Shown here one piece after another: positions 17,923 through 28,086 of a DNA stretch of 64,000 nt (positions within the stretch are counted from its first letter, which is position 1; each line of letters begins with the position of its first letter). A program made the translations under genes and the position numbers. Below the pieces are notes generated by a model. It saw nothing but the letters and a program-made list of their open reading frames with translations, made no database searches and was not told where the DNA came from. The stretch is from Nitrosospira sp. Nsp14 (GTDB lineage Bacteria > Pseudomonadota > Gammaproteobacteria > Burkholderiales > Nitrosomonadaceae): NCBI RefSeq assembly GCF_900113575.1, contig NZ_FOPV01000003.1, positions 62,001 through 126,000 of the forward strand, in the 5' to 3' direction.

Positions 17923-17931
17923 CATATTTAT

Positions 17932-18008
<77 letters not shown>

Positions 18009-18029
18009 TGCCGACAATAACTGGGAAGC

Positions 18030-18059
18030 GATACCGAAGGCCGATCAGCCTTCGGTATC
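18030..18059 (-). other. 12-base-pair hairpin at the rpoD 3-prime end
   Basis: GATACCGAAGGC and GCCTTCGGTATC are perfect complements separated by 6 bases, overlapping the last codons and stop of rpoD. No T-run follows on the minus strand, so it is not a normal intrinsic terminator. It may stabilise the mRNA end or direct processing between rpoD and the tRNA. Confidence 0.6.
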
Positions 18060-20282
18060 CAGGAAACTGCGCAAGCGTTCCGAACGCGAAGGGTGACGCA
18101 GCTTGCGCAACGCTTTCGCTTCGATCTGGCGAATGCGCTCACGCGTAACATCGAATTGCTTGCCGACCTCCTCCAGCGTATGGTCGGTATTCATTTCGAT
18201 GCCAAAACGCATGCGCAGCACTTTGGCTTCGCGCGGCGTGAGTGAATCGAGTATCTCTTTCGTTACATCGCGCAAGCTGGCGTACACCGCGGCATCAGCC
18301 GGCGCCATGGTGGCGGAATCCTCGATGAAATCACCAAGATGGGAATCTTCATCATCGCCAATAGGCGTCTCCATGGAGATTGGCTCTTTCGAAATCTTCA
18401 GGATCTTGCGAATCTTCTCTTCGGGCATTTCCATTTTCTGAGCCAGCAACGCCGGTTCCGGCTCCTGCCCGGTTTCCTGCAGAATCTGGCGCGAAATGCG
18501 ATTCATCTTGTTGATCGTCTCGATCATGTGCACCGGAATGCGGATGGTGCGCGCCTGATCAGCGATGGAACGGGTGATGGCCTGCCGAATCCACCAGGTC
18601 GCGTACGTGGAAAATTTGTATCCACGCCGGTATTCGAACTTATCCACCGCTTTCATGAGCCCGATATTGCCTTCCTGAATAAGATCAAGGAACTGCAAGC
18701 CGCGGTTGGTGTATTTCTTGGCGATGGAAATTACCAGCCGCAAGTTGGCTTCGGTCATTTCACGCTTTGCCCGGCGGGCCTTCGCCTCGCCGGTTGACAT
18801 CCGGCGATTGATTTCCTTGAGATCTTTCAAGGGTATGCCAACTTCCTTTTGCAGCGTCAGCAGGTTTTGCTGCTGCTCCAGGATGGCGGGCTGGTACCGC
18901 TCCAGCGCTTGGCTATAAGGCTTGGCAAGCGCGGCTTCCTGCATTACCCAATCAAGATTGCTCTCGTTTCCTGGAAAGGCCTTGATAAAGTGATTACGCG
19001 GCATTCCCGCCTTGGTCACGCACAGCTCCATGATCTTGCGCTCGTAGCCGCGCATTTCGTCCACCAAGCCACGCTGGGTATCGCAGAGCCGCTCCACCAT
19101 CTTCGCTGAGAAGCGGATGGCCATAAGTTCGGCTGAAATCTGCTCCTGAATGTCCTTGTATGCCTTGTTGCCGGGTCCTTTCTCCAGCGCCTTCTGCATA
19201 TCGTTGTAGGCCTGCTGGATCACCGTAAAGCGTTCCAGCGCATCGTTTTTCAATTTAAGCAGATTGGCATTGGCAATTGCGGCGATGTCGTCATCTTCGC
19301 CGTTTTCCGCGATCAACTCCTGCTCCAGCGACTCATCAGTAATATCTTCGCTGATCAATTCCTCGGTATTGGGATCCAGCAACCCATCTACCAACTCATC
19401 GATCCGCATCTCATCTTTCGAGACCTTGTTGGCAAGATCGAGAATTCCGGCTATGGTGGTCGGACAGGCGGAAATTGCCTGAATCATATGTTTCAGTCCG
19501 TCCTCGATGCGCTTGGCGATCTCTATTTCGCTCTCGCGCGTGAGCAATTCCACCGAACCCATTTCCCGCATATACATCCGCACGGGGTCAGTGGTACGAC
19601 CAAACTCCGAATCCACGGTCGATAGGGCGGCTTCAGCTTCCTCCACCACATCCTCATCGGCCACCGTTGGCGCGGTTTCCGACATCAGCAACGTTTCGGC
19701 ATCAGGCGCCTCATCGTAAACCGAAATGCCAACGTCGTTGATCATACTGATGATATTTTCGATCTGCTCTGCATCCAGCATGTCATCTGGAAGATGATCG
19801 TTAATTTCAGCATAAGTCAGGTAGCCGCGCTCCTTTCCCTGGACGATCAAATTCTTGAGACGCATACGCCGCGCCTCAAGGTCCTGGGGCGCAAGGGGAG
19901 ATTTCTCCGAATCCTTCGCCTGGGCAGGCTTGCCTTCCTTTGCCACCTTTGCCTTCACTATTTTTGCTGTCAGTGAGCCGGAATCCTTTACGGCCATGAC
20001 GGCCTTCGCTATTTCTGTAACGCGTACTTGAGTCTTAGCTGTCGATTTTGCAACAGTCATAATGTCATCCTCCAGAGGTCCCACGGCTGCGTTTGCCGGC
20101 GTTTTTGCAGCTACGTCTTTTGCCGATCCAGATCCCGATCCTGATCCTTTTGGCGACTTTCTCATATCGTCCATTTCCTTTCTGGCTAATACGTTGTCAT
20201 TGCTGCTGAGCTGCTCCGCAGCCTTGGGCGCAGCTTTTGCCTTCGCTTTTACCGTCGCTTGGACTGTTTTTGGCTTTACCAT
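18045..20282 (-). CDS. rpoD: RNA polymerase primary sigma factor (sigma-70)
   Basis: The 745-residue housekeeping sigma factor. An Ala/Lys-rich low-complexity N-terminal extension of about 135 residues, including a Gly-Ser repeat at 46-53, precedes region 1.1. Then come region 1.2 ([11 protein letters not shown]), the large non-conserved region, regions 2.1-2.4 ([12 protein letters not shown]), region 3, and 4.2 with [20 protein letters not shown]. Everything needed for -35 and -10 recognition is present. It is last in the rpsU-yqeY-dnaG-rpoD block and is followed by a tRNA gene. Confidence 0.98.
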   Translation of the reverse strand: MVKPKTVQATVKAKAKAAPKAAEQLSSNDNVLARKEMDDMRKSPKGSGSGSGSAKDVAAKTPANAAVGPLEDDIMTVAKSTAKTQVRVTEIAKAVMAVKDSGSLTAKIVKAKVAKEGKPAQAKDSEKSPLAPQDLEARRMRLKNLIVQGKERGYLTYAEINDHLPDDMLDAEQIENIISMINDVGISVYDEAPDAETLLMSETAPTVADEDVVEEAEAALSTVDSEFGRTTDPVRMYMREMGSVELLTRESEIEIAKRIEDGLKHMIQAISACPTTIAGILDLANKVSKDEMRIDELVDGLLDPNTEELISEDITDESLEQELIAENGEDDDIAAIANANLLKLKNDALERFTVIQQAYNDMQKALEKGPGNKAYKDIQEQISAELMAIRFSAKMVERLCDTQRGLVDEMRGYERKIMELCVTKAGMPRNHFIKAFPGNESNLDWVMQEAALAKPYSQALERYQPAILEQQQNLLTLQKEVGIPLKDLKEINRRMSTGEAKARRAKREMTEANLRLVISIAKKYTNRGLQFLDLIQEGNIGLMKAVDKFEYRRGYKFSTYATWWIRQAITRSIADQARTIRIPVHMIETINKMNRISRQILQETGQEPEPALLAQKMEMPEEKIRKILKISKEPISMETPIGDDEDSHLGDFIEDSATMAPADAAVYASLRDVTKEILDSLTPREAKVLRMRFGIEMNTDHTLEEVGKQFDVTRERIRQIEAKALRKLRHPSRSERLRSFLDTEG

Positions 20283-20358
20283 GTTTTTCCCAAGAATATG
20301 GGGTGTGTGACGTAACCTTTCATTATATCACTATACAACCTTGATTGTCTGTTCGCCG

Positions 20359-22155
20359 TCAATACGCCGTTCGCTGCAGTTCCTGTTTTTCCTCTGGCGT
20401 AAGGGCGCTGAGAGCCTTGCCATGCAACATCGACATCCGTTGCTTGCGTCGTATTTCGCTCAGCCGCGCCATAGCTCCGGTAAATTCTGCTTCAAGGTCT
20501 ATGTCGCTATCCCATCCCAGTGTCTTGCTTCCGGCATTTTCCAGCAGAACCCGATGCGAACTGCTGCGAAAATACGCGATAACGGACGGCATGGCAGAGT
20601 TTTTCCCAACATGGGGATTGGAATCGATAAATTCAACCAACGCCCTCAGTGCCGCAACTTCTTCTGCCGATTCATGGTCGTGCGCAAGCAGTTCCCGGTT
20701 CAATTTCTCGATATACTTTGGCTCATATAACAACACCTGCATCAGCCACTGGTACGGGGACGCCGGCTGCGGCCGCGTTGCCCGCCCGCGGGATGGAGAG
20801 GCCGAAACACGCCTGATCTTTAATAAACCTTCCACTTCATTCTGGCTCAGGCCACTCAATTCCGCCAACCTTTTTAACAGCATGAGGGCAAGCCCAGGGG
20901 CAGCTACCTGTGCGAGCAACGGCCTCGCGTCCTGCACCAGCTTGGCGCGCCCTTCGCTGGTTTTGAGGTCTACCCGGGCCGACAGTTCCCGGAACAAGAA
21001 GACAGACAGAGGCAATGTTTGTTCGAGCAATTCTTCAAACGCTTCCCTGCCAAACTTTCCAACGTAACTGTCCGGATCCTCGCCTTCTGGCAGAAAGAGA
21101 AAGCTGATGTTCTTGCCATCCTTAAGCTGTGCAACGCTCGCTTCCAATGCGCGCCATGCCGCTTTTTTTCCGGCCGCGTCGCCATCGAAACAAAACACGA
21201 CATTATCGGTTTGGCGCACGAGTTTTTGGATATGATAAGGCGTAGTGGCAGTTCCGAGCGCAGCCACCGCGTATTCGATACCATGCTGATAAAGAGCCAC
21301 CACGTCCATGTAACCTTCCACGACGAGAACTCGTCCCGCCTGTCGAATTGCCCTCCGTGCGGCACACAGGTTGTAGAGTTCACGACCCTTCTGAAAAAGG
21401 GGCGTCTCGGGTGAGTTGAGATATTTGGGCTCGCCGTGCTCCAGCACCCGCCCGCCAAAACCCACAATTACGCCTTTAAGATTAACAATGGGGAACATGA
21501 TCCGGTCACGAAAACGGTCGTAGTATTTGCCGTCAGCATTCTCAATCACCAGCCCTGCCTTTGCCAGCAACGCTTGCCGCGCTTTTCCTGCCTGAGCGCC
21601 AAAAGCGCCTTCCAGATTGTGCCAACCAGTCGGTGCGTAACCAATGGCGAAATGACCGGCGGTAGCGCCCGTTATTCCCCGCATTTTGAGATAGGCAATG
21701 GCGCTGTCCGAGTGCCGCAGCTGCTGCCGATAAAATCGCGCGGCATCGTGCGTTACTTCAATCAGCTGTTTGGAAACGCTTTCGCTATCGTTGCGGTGGG
21801 GTTCTCCACCCGCTTCACCCAAGCCAGGCTCTGATTCTACTGTGGTGGAATGTGATCCCGATTGTTGCGGAGGGACCTGCATCCCGACGCGAGCCGCGAG
21901 ATCGGCCACCGCCTCCAAAAAAGTCAAACCGTTATATTCGATCAGGAAACCAATGGCGTTGCCATGTGCACTGCACCCAAAGCAGTGATAAAACTGCTTG
22001 GTCGGGCTTACGGTGAAAGAAGGAGTCTTCTCACTGTGAAAGGGGCAGCACGCCGTGTAATTTGCTCCGGCTTTCTTGAGCGGTATGTGACGGTCAATGA
22101 CATCAACGATATCGACCCGGTCAAGCAGCTCCTGAATGAATGATTGTGAAATCAT
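20359..22155 (-). CDS. dnaG: DNA primase
   Basis: A 598-residue primase that makes RNA primers at the replication fork. The N-terminal CHC2 zinc finger is C37-P-F-H40 with C58-F-G-C61. The Toprim catalytic core shows V-V-E-G-Y-M-D-V-V-A-L and F-C-F-D-G-D-A-A-G. The C-terminal helicase-binding domain follows a short linker rich in Arg/Ser (about 432-445). Length is normal. It lies between yqeY and rpoD in the classical macromolecular synthesis cluster. Confidence 0.97.
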   Translation of the reverse strand: MISQSFIQELLDRVDIVDVIDRHIPLKKAGANYTACCPFHSEKTPSFTVSPTKQFYHCFGCSAHGNAIGFLIEYNGLTFLEAVADLAARVGMQVPPQQSGSHSTTVESEPGLGEAGGEPHRNDSESVSKQLIEVTHDAARFYRQQLRHSDSAIAYLKMRGITGATAGHFAIGYAPTGWHNLEGAFGAQAGKARQALLAKAGLVIENADGKYYDRFRDRIMFPIVNLKGVIVGFGGRVLEHGEPKYLNSPETPLFQKGRELYNLCAARRAIRQAGRVLVVEGYMDVVALYQHGIEYAVAALGTATTPYHIQKLVRQTDNVVFCFDGDAAGKKAAWRALEASVAQLKDGKNISFLFLPEGEDPDSYVGKFGREAFEELLEQTLPLSVFLFRELSARVDLKTSEGRAKLVQDARPLLAQVAAPGLALMLLKRLAELSGLSQNEVEGLLKIRRVSASPSRGRATRPQPASPYQWLMQVLLYEPKYIEKLNRELLAHDHESAEEVAALRALVEFIDSNPHVGKNSAMPSVIAYFRSSSHRVLLENAGSKTLGWDSDIDLEAEFTGAMARLSEIRRKQRMSMLHGKALSALTPEEKQELQRTAY

Positions 22156-22306
22156 TATCGGTGTGACTCAGAATTTTTCAGGAGGATTGCTAACAGGATT
22201 ACAGCGATGAAACCCTATTTTCGTACAGCAGTTTTGCTGCTTGTGACCGTACCTGACATAGATGTGGTCCGTTGCCAATCATGGGATGGGCTTGTAACGG
22301 ATCCTT

Positions 22307-22753
22307 TCAGCCCAGAAGCTTGGTTCTAACTAACGAAGATACCTTACCCATATCGGCGCGCCCGGAGAGTCTGGGCTTGAGCTGCGCCATTACCCGGCCC
22401 ATGTCTTGCTGGCCTTTCGCTCCGGCAAGAGAGATCGCTTCGCTTACCGCTTCTTCGACCTCTGCATCACTCAGTGCCTGAGGCATATAAGCCTGCAGTA
22501 CGCTCACTTCATATTTTTCGGCGTCGGCCAAATCGTGCCGTTGGGCTGCTTCGAATTGGACAATGGAGTCTCGGCGTTGTTTAAGCATTTTCTCGATGAC
22601 GCCAATTACGGCTGCATCATCCAGCTGTATCCGCTCATCCACTTCACGCTGCTTGATTGCCGCCTGGAGCAGGCGGATGGCGTCGCGCCGCCTGGTATCA
22701 GCAGCGCGCATCGCGGCCTTCATGTCTTCGGAGATTTGTTGTTTGAGGTTCAA
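22307..22753 (-). CDS. yqeY: GatB/YqeY domain protein
   Basis: A 148-residue protein. The opening M-N-L-K-Q-Q-I-S-E-D-M-K-A-A-M-R and the helical body with L-x-x-A-I-K-Q-R-E-V-D-E-R identify the YqeY family. It resembles the tail domain of GatB, which contacts tRNA in the amidotransferase. Its own role is unknown. It is habitually encoded between rpsU and dnaG, as here, on the same strand. Length is standard. Confidence 0.93.
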   Translation of the reverse strand: MNLKQQISEDMKAAMRAADTRRRDAIRLLQAAIKQREVDERIQLDDAAVIGVIEKMLKQRRDSIVQFEAAQRHDLADAEKYEVSVLQAYMPQALSDAEVEEAVSEAISLAGAKGQQDMGRVMAQLKPRLSGRADMGKVSSLVRTKLLG

Positions 22754-22802
22754 GTGAAAAACAGGTCAGACACTTGTCTTGTTGCTGTTGGACTAACTGG
22801 AG

Positions 22803-23015
22803 CTAATAAAGTTTCGGGGGGAGCAATTGGCTGCGCAGACGTTTGTACGTACGCTTTACAGCTGCCGCGAGCTTGCGCTTGCGTTCAGCCGTCGGTTTTT
22901 CATAAAATTCCCGGGCGCGCAACTCTGTAAGCAGCCCGGTTTTTTCTATGGTGCGCTTAAAGCGCCGCATGGCAACCTCAAATGGCTCGTTTTCCTTTAC
23001 TTTAATAGTCGTCAT
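22803..23015 (-). CDS. rpsU: 30S ribosomal protein S21
   Basis: A 70-residue basic protein. The opening [20 protein letters not shown] and the basic tail match S21, which helps mRNA anti-Shine-Dalgarno pairing on the small subunit. It is the first gene of the macromolecular synthesis cluster and is divergent from tsaD. About 130 AT-rich bases between them hold both promoters. Confidence 0.97.
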   Translation of the reverse strand: MTTIKVKENEPFEVAMRRFKRTIEKTGLLTELRAREFYEKPTAERKRKLAAAVKRTYKRLRSQLLPPKLY

Positions 23016-23143
23016 GAAAATGAAGTTCCTCTCGAAAAGTTAAATGGCTCGACAAATTGTCGCGTATATGTGTAACCTGCAATCCACCATTATATAACAA
23101 GTACCAAATACTGTTGTAAAGAGTCATTCCTTTCCCTACACCA

Positions 23144-24199
23144 TTGCTAGTACTCGGCATTGAAACCTCCTGCGATGAAACCGGGGTGGCGATTTATGAC
23201 ACCTGCCACGGACTGCTGGGTCACGCGCTTTACTCGCAAACTGAAATGCATGGGGAGTATGGCGGTGTTGTGCCTGAACTTGCCTCCCGAGACCACATCC
23301 GACGCGTCTTGCCCCTGATCAGGCAGACGCTGGCCGCAGCCAGGCTCGAGCTCCATGATCTCGACGCTATCGCCTACACTCAGGGGCCGGGGCTGGCGGG
23401 AGCACTGCTGGTTGGCGCAAGCATCGCGGTCTCGCTTGGCTTCGCGCTGGAAATTCCGGCACTGGGGGTTCATCACCTCGAAGGGCATCTTCTTTCCCCC
23501 CTGCTGTCCGACCCTGCTCCTGACTTCCCGTTCGTTGCACTGCTGGTATCCGGCGGACATACACAACTGATGCAAGTCGATGGGCTTGGGTCGTACACGT
23601 TACTCGGCGAGACTGTGGATGATGCGGCTGGAGAAGCTTTTGACAAGACGGCAAAACTGCTTGGGTTGGGCTATCCAGGCGGCCCCGCGCTGTCAAAACT
23701 CGCGGATCAATTTGCGCAATCCGGCTGGCCGCGGCGCTTCGACCTTCCGCGTCCCATGCTCCACAGTGGCGACTTGAATTTCAGCTTCAGCGGGCTGAAA
23801 ACGGCAGTGTTGACGCTCGTCAAAAAACAGGAAATGACACCTCAAACTCAAGCAGCGCTCGCTTTTGCTTTTCAGGAAGCCGTAACAGATGTCCTGTCAG
23901 AAAAGGCAGTGGCAGCGCTCAGCAGAACCGGTCTCACCCGACTCGTGGTTGCAGGAGGGGTGGGCGCAAACCGTTCTCTGCGTACTGCCCTGCTTCAAAA
24001 AGCGACGAAGATGGGCGCGCGCGTTTTTTTTCCTGAGCTGCAATTTTGTACCGATAATGGCGCCATGATCGCTTTCGCCGGGGCGATGCGGTTGCAGTCC
24101 CTCGATTTTGCTAGACAAAAGCTAAACAATGGATTCACGGTCCACTCGCGTTGGGACTTGGAAATGCAGGGAGTACCGTCAGCAATACCGAAAATCTAG
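23144..24199 (+). CDS. tsaD: tRNA N6-adenosine threonylcarbamoyltransferase
   Basis: A 351-residue ASKHA-fold enzyme that transfers threonylcarbamoyl to A37 of tRNAs reading ANN codons, working with TsaB/TsaE. It begins [13 protein letters not shown], and the iron ligands H-H-L-E-G-H (His111, His115) are present, with S-G-G-H-T-Q-L and the C-terminal D-N-G-A-M-I. The only sensible start is TTG at 23144, because the family consensus begins immediately. No clear ribosome-binding site precedes it. Its stop overlaps that of the convergent plsY. Confidence 0.96.
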   Translation: MLVLGIETSCDETGVAIYDTCHGLLGHALYSQTEMHGEYGGVVPELASRDHIRRVLPLIRQTLAAARLELHDLDAIAYTQGPGLAGALLVGASIAVSLGFALEIPALGVHHLEGHLLSPLLSDPAPDFPFVALLVSGGHTQLMQVDGLGSYTLLGETVDDAAGEAFDKTAKLLGLGYPGGPALSKLADQFAQSGWPRRFDLPRPMLHSGDLNFSFSGLKTAVLTLVKKQEMTPQTQAALAFAFQEAVTDVLSEKAVAALSRTGLTRLVVAGGVGANRSLRTALLQKATKMGARVFFPELQFCTDNGAMIAFAGAMRLQSLDFARQKLNNGFTVHSRWDLEMQGVPSAIPKI

Positions 24200-24804
24200 G
24201 ATGCACTTTGCTTGCCAATCCGCGGCTCGGTTCCCGCAAGCAGACTTGCAATATTTGACTTATGCCGCCAAATGAGCAGCAAGGACATGACGGTAACCAC
24301 CAGGGTCCGTGCATCGAGCCCAAGAAAAAATACGGCGTAAATGGGTGCAAGACCGGCAGCCGCCAACGCCGCCAACGACGAAATACGCCACACGGCCGCG
24401 ACCGTGATCCAGATTGCGGCGGAAAGCAGTCCCATCCATGGGTTGAAGCCCAGCAATACGCCGAGCGCGGTTGCCACTCCTTTTCCACCTTTGAAACCCA
24501 AGAATACCGGAAACAGATGGCCGAGAAACACCGCCAGCGCCACCGGAGCGGTTGCGTCCATGTCGCCGCCCGTGATAGGTCCCGTATATCGGGCCAGCAC
24601 CACTGCCACCCAGCCCTTACCTGCGTCACCAAGGAGGGTGAATGCGGCCGCCGTTTTTTTACCGCTGCGCAGTACGTTGGTCGCGCCAGGGTTTTTCGAG
24701 CCGTAGGAGCGAGGATCGGGCAGGTGAAATATGCGGCTCGCCAACACGCCGAAGGAAACGGAACCCAGCAAATAAGCCAGCAGGACCAAAGCGATCAGAG
24801 TCAT
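24196..24804 (-). CDS. plsY: glycerol-3-phosphate acyltransferase PlsY
   Basis: Inner-membrane enzyme that moves acyl groups from acyl-phosphate to glycerol-3-phosphate, the first step of phospholipid synthesis. I chose the ATG at 24804 (202 aa), which begins directly with the first TM segment; a frame from 24837 adds eleven unrelated residues. The family motifs are present: G-S-x-x-x-G-V-L, the [17 protein letters not shown] loop, and [18 protein letters not shown]. It converges on tsaD with overlapping TAG stops. Confidence 0.95.
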   Translation of the reverse strand: MTLIALVLLAYLLGSVSFGVLASRIFHLPDPRSYGSKNPGATNVLRSGKKTAAAFTLLGDAGKGWVAVVLARYTGPITGGDMDATAPVALAVFLGHLFPVFLGFKGGKGVATALGVLLGFNPWMGLLSAAIWITVAAVWRISSLAALAAAGLAPIYAVFFLGLDARTLVVTVMSLLLIWRHKSNIASLLAGTEPRIGKQSAS

Positions 24805-25182
24805 CTTATAAGCGGCACATCGCGGCGCGACCCACATTTAAAAATCACGGGAGTGATTTTACGTAAAAAACCATAAGTCCGCCTCATAGTCTGCCTTGCG
24901 CCTCATCCGAGTCGCTCTGTCTGATGAGCCTGAAACCATCCGGCGAGGGACAGCAGCTGATAAAATCGCGGTCTTGCCGGGCGGCGAGAAGCACGGCGTT
25001 CGAGTCTATACCGCTTGAGAAATGACTATTTCGCTCAGATAACCGCGGATCGCGTACACCCCAGGAAGTCGCATTCCCTGAGTAGCGCGCCTATGCCCAT
25101 TCAGTCGCGTCTGGTTTTGCTCAGGGCATCCTATACCCAAGCCAACACTTTTGCCCCGTAAAGTTTATTCAGAGGTTTCTCA
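24805..25182. other. 378-base spacer between plsY and folB
   Basis: Divergent spacer that should contain the plsY and folB promoters. No RNA gene, repeat or believable small frame was found. Confidence 0.5.
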
Positions 25183-25542
25183 ATGGACATCATCTTCCTG
25201 CAAGAGCTCAAGGTTAAAACACTCATTGGAATCTATCCGTGGGAACTCAAGGTCGCCCAGACCATTCAGCTCGATCTGGAGGTAGCCTTACCGTCAAGCA
25301 GGGCTTGTTATACGGATCATTTTGAGGATGCGTTGGACTACGCGCTTATCGTCCAACGCATCCACGAAATGCTGGCCGAGAGACATTTCTCACTGCTTGA
25401 AGCCCTGGCCGAGCATATCGCGCAAATCATCTTGACGGAATTCAAATCGCCCTGGGTCAGAATCAGTGTCGCCAAGCTCAGCGCTATACGGGGCGTAAAA
25501 AAAGTAGGGATATGCATCGAACGTCGGCAGGAGGAAGCATAA
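25183..25542 (+). CDS. folB: dihydroneopterin aldolase
   Basis: A 119-residue enzyme of folate synthesis that converts dihydroneopterin to 6-hydroxymethyl-dihydropterin plus glycolaldehyde. The family pattern is clear: I-G-I-Y-P-W-E near residue 17 (with the usual Glu), the L-D-Y-A-L-I-V segment, L-L-E-A-L-A-E-H-I-A and the C-terminal V-x-K-L-S-A-I-R-G-V-K-K-V. A normal-length single-domain protein. The folB beside plsY/tsaD arrangement is common in proteobacteria. Confidence 0.94.
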   Translation: MDIIFLQELKVKTLIGIYPWELKVAQTIQLDLEVALPSSRACYTDHFEDALDYALIVQRIHEMLAERHFSLLEALAEHIAQIILTEFKSPWVRISVAKLSAIRGVKKVGICIERRQEEA

Positions 25543-25779
25543 CGAGAATCATTGGGCCCCACGACTCGAGTTGACGAAGTTTCCCGGAAGATAGCTCAGC
25601 CAAGCAGCCCGGCCGGAAGGCGGCTCCCGCTGAGCCTCTCGAGGGTTCGCGGAAAAGCGAACAGAGTCGCATTAGAAACGGGAAGATTAGACCCCCATTT
25701 TATCTCTCTCGCACCTGGATAAACGGGGGACTAATAATATAGTTGGGAAAGAAAAAGCCAATAACCCCCGTCGCGCGGA

Positions 25780-26370
25780 TTACACCCTCGCGACCAAGGT
25801 TGCTTCGATTTCTGTAAACGTTCGCGCGATTTCAGTGGAGGGGATTACGACCCCCAGTTGCTTCTCGATTTGGGTCAGCGAAAATATACCGCACACCACG
25901 GGATTCCCCTGGTCATTCTTTTCTATTACCAGGGTATGTTGACGGCCGGTATCAAGCAAGCTGGCAACGATATCCCCAACCCGGGCGCTTCGCACCTCCT
26001 CGGCTGGAATGGCTTCAAGCCGGTCAAGCGGGGTCATGATGTCAGATACCAGTATCTCGCTATGCTTGACGCCACGCTCCTGGATGAATCGCAACGGCTT
26101 TTCCCCAAGGACATCCGTGGCGGTAATAATGCCAGACAGGATCTCATCCTGGTTGAGGACAAGCAACGAACGGACTCCACGCTGCTTCATGTACTCATTT
26201 GCCACTTCCATCGACATGTGCAAATCGATTACGGCCGCGTGGGCATGCCGGAGATCTGTCATTACATCAGCAGCGGGGGATTGCAGCGTGACGGGCTTAG
26301 CCGGGGCTGGGCTAACTACCCGAACGGCGCCGGCCAGGCGCTGCGCAGGAAGAACGTGAAAGTCGGGCAT
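25780..26370 (-). CDS. CBS-domain pair protein
   Basis: A 196-residue cytoplasmic protein made essentially of two CBS modules (about 40-100 and 105-170). These read A-x-x-x-M-x-x-x-x-V-R-S-L-L-V-L and later H-T-L-V-I-E-K-N-D. Such pairs bind adenine nucleotides and act as energy or ligand sensors. No catalytic domain is fused. I chose the ATG at 26370, preceded by GGAGG; a TTG five codons earlier is less likely. No partner is evident from neighbours. Confidence 0.8.
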   Translation of the reverse strand: MPDFHVLPAQRLAGAVRVVSPAPAKPVTLQSPAADVMTDLRHAHAAVIDLHMSMEVANEYMKQRGVRSLLVLNQDEILSGIITATDVLGEKPLRFIQERGVKHSEILVSDIMTPLDRLEAIPAEEVRSARVGDIVASLLDTGRQHTLVIEKNDQGNPVVCGIFSLTQIEKQLGVVIPSTEIARTFTEIEATLVARV

Positions 26371-26630
26371 GGCGTCGTCCTCCAACGTTGGTGAGGGGAT
26401 ACACTTGAAATCAAAAAACCAATTTCAAACACCCCGTGAATTCAACCTTACCCCTAATGAGAGTAGGGGTCAACATCATATTCACCATCGGCGAGGCACT
26501 GCGGCAGGCTACAGCAAGCTAGAAAACCGGGCACGGAAAAACCGCGTTTGGGTAAAAACACAGTGCGGGATATATAGCGCGCGAAACAATCGCCGGTCGG
26601 CCTGTAGTTGGAGTACGACTATTGCCGGCT

Positions 26631-27335
26631 TTAGCTGCTTTGGGCGAGCCCGCTTATTTCATCATTCAGTCGCAACAACATGGATATGGGATCTTCCGCT
26701 TGCGTGATCGGCCTACCAATGACAAGGTAATCCGCACCGTTCTCAATTGCCTGACGTGGAGTCGAAACCCGTTTTTGTTCATCCATGGCGGCATTGGCCG
26801 GTCGTATTCCAGGCGTAACCAGGCAAAACGAATCGCCCATGGTCTTCCTGAGACCGAGAGCCTCGAGCGCGGAACATACCACCCCATCCAATCCGCAATC
26901 CCGTGCCAATCCCGCCAGCCGTGTTACCACCTCTTGTGGTTCCCGTTCCAGTCCGATGTCGCTCAGATCACTGCGTTCCATGCTGGTGAGGAGGGTAACC
27001 GCGATGAGCTTGCTCGAACCCACCGGCACCGCATCGCGGGCAGCCGAGAGCATGCGCCGCCCACCGAGCGCATGAATATTCATCATCCATACGCCCATTC
27101 CCGCCGCCACCTTGCATGCATTGGCGACCGTGCTTGGAATATCGTGAAACTTTAAATCGAGGAAGACCTCGAACCCTGAAGCCATGAGCTTGGCGACCAG
27201 CTGCGGTCCGGCAGCGGTGAAAAGCTCCTTGCCCACTTTTACCCGGCACAACGCCGGGTCAAGCTTGGCTGCAAGGTCCAGCGCTTGCTGTGCGCTGGAA
27301 AAATCCAGCGCAACGATAATCCGCGAATCATTCAT
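26631..27335 (-). CDS. pyrF: orotidine 5-phosphate decarboxylase
   Basis: A 234-residue TIM-barrel enzyme producing UMP in the last step of pyrimidine synthesis. It begins R-I-I-V-A-L-D-F and contains the catalytic D-L-K-F-H-D-I-P (Asp60, Lys62, Asp65). The phosphate-binding L-V-T-P-G-I-R-P and the late V-I-G-R-P-I-T-Q are also present. Length is typical of the bacterial short form. It lies 52 bases after lapA on the same strand and probably belongs to the rpsA-ihfB-lapA transcript. Confidence 0.96.
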   Translation of the reverse strand: MNDSRIIVALDFSSAQQALDLAAKLDPALCRVKVGKELFTAAGPQLVAKLMASGFEVFLDLKFHDIPSTVANACKVAAGMGVWMMNIHALGGRRMLSAARDAVPVGSSKLIAVTLLTSMERSDLSDIGLEREPQEVVTRLAGLARDCGLDGVVCSALEALGLRKTMGDSFCLVTPGIRPANAAMDEQKRVSTPRQAIENGADYLVIGRPITQAEDPISMLLRLNDEISGLAQSS

Positions 27336-27386
27336 CCTATCTCACTTTCAGGCTGAAAAGAGGCGACCTGAAGATTGAACCCGAAT

Positions 27387-27644
27387 TCATCCCCCTTCCT
27401 CCGGCAACTGATACTTTTTTCTGCCTATCGCGATTTCGCGCTTCTGCCGGAGTATTTTGCCAAGGCACGACATTACCCCGATGGCCAGACCGATGGCAAA
27501 CGACAGCAGGATAATCAGTATTAACGGTCCCTGCCATTCGTATCCAAAATAATAATGCACCGTTACCGTTTCCGCGTTCTTTACTGTAAACCCCAGCAGC
27601 ACGAGGAACAGCGCGATGCGCAGGAACCACATCAGATAGCGCAT
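27387..27644 (-). CDS. lapA: LapA-domain (DUF1049) inner-membrane protein
   Basis: An 85-residue protein with two TM segments (about 4-22 and 41-63) and a basic C-terminus. This is the pattern of LapA/YciS, which with LapB modulates lipopolysaccharide synthesis through LpxC. The ATG at 27644 starts directly at the first TM; a longer frame adds 18 unrelated residues. In many proteobacteria lapB follows lapA before pyrF, but here pyrF follows directly. Confidence 0.82.
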   Translation of the reverse strand: MRYLMWFLRIALFLVLLGFTVKNAETVTVHYYFGYEWQGPLILIILLSFAIGLAIGVMSCLGKILRQKREIAIGRKKYQLPEEGG

Positions 27645-27792
27645 GATTCGTTTTTCATGAGGGTATCCCGCTGGCGTAATTCGAGTATGGGCATCCACCG
27701 AATCTCGTTGGACTCACCAAGGAGGTAAAATAAAAAGCGGCGCGATCTCGCGATCCCGCCGCCATTATACTCATCCCACCTCACGCATTATT

Positions 27793-28077
27793 TCAGTTTT
27801 TTTGGTCGACCCGCTCCCGCATTTCCTTCCCGGCCTTGAAATGAGGCACATACTTTTCTGGTACTCGAACTTTTTCTCCTGATTTAGGGTTGCGCCCCAC
27901 GCGCGGAGGCCGGTAATTCAGGTCAAAACTACCGAATCCCCGGATCTCGATGCGTTGTCCCTGTGCCAGACTCTTCGCCATGGCATCAAGGATGACCTTG
28001 ACTGCCAGCTCGGCATCCTTTGCTCCCAACTGCGGATAGCGAGCCGCAAGCCTGGCAATGAGTTCAGACTTTGTCAT
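27793..28077 (-). CDS. ihfB: integration host factor, beta subunit
   Basis: A 94-residue DNA-bending protein of the HU/IHF fold. It begins [10 protein letters not shown] and has the beta-arm signature [18 protein letters not shown] with the Pro that intercalates DNA. It acts with IhfA in nucleoid architecture, recombination and promoter activation. An AGGA precedes the ATG, and the gene starts 9 bases after rpsA, the conserved rpsA-ihfB arrangement. Confidence 0.97.
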   Translation of the reverse strand: MTKSELIARLAARYPQLGAKDAELAVKVILDAMAKSLAQGQRIEIRGFGSFDLNYRPPRVGRNPKSGEKVRVPEKYVPHFKAGKEMRERVDQKN

Positions 28078-28086
28078 GGATGTCCT

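Larger units (their letters stand above)
17627..17931. other. 305-base island edge between the RT gene and the tRNA
   Basis: Holds the upstream region of the RT-nitrilase gene, the right-hand TGTGCCA pair and the tRNA terminator. A 111-codon minus-strand frame runs from inside the tRNA through the terminator and is not a credible gene. No exact repeat of the tRNA 3-prime end was found on the far side of the island. Confidence 0.6.

Noticed and set aside
13837-17931. Possible CRISPR array or retron msr-msd beside the reverse transcriptase
   Set aside because: No regularly spaced repeats, and no long folded non-coding RNA directly upstream with retron-like inverted ends; the nitrilase fusion fits the DRT class instead.
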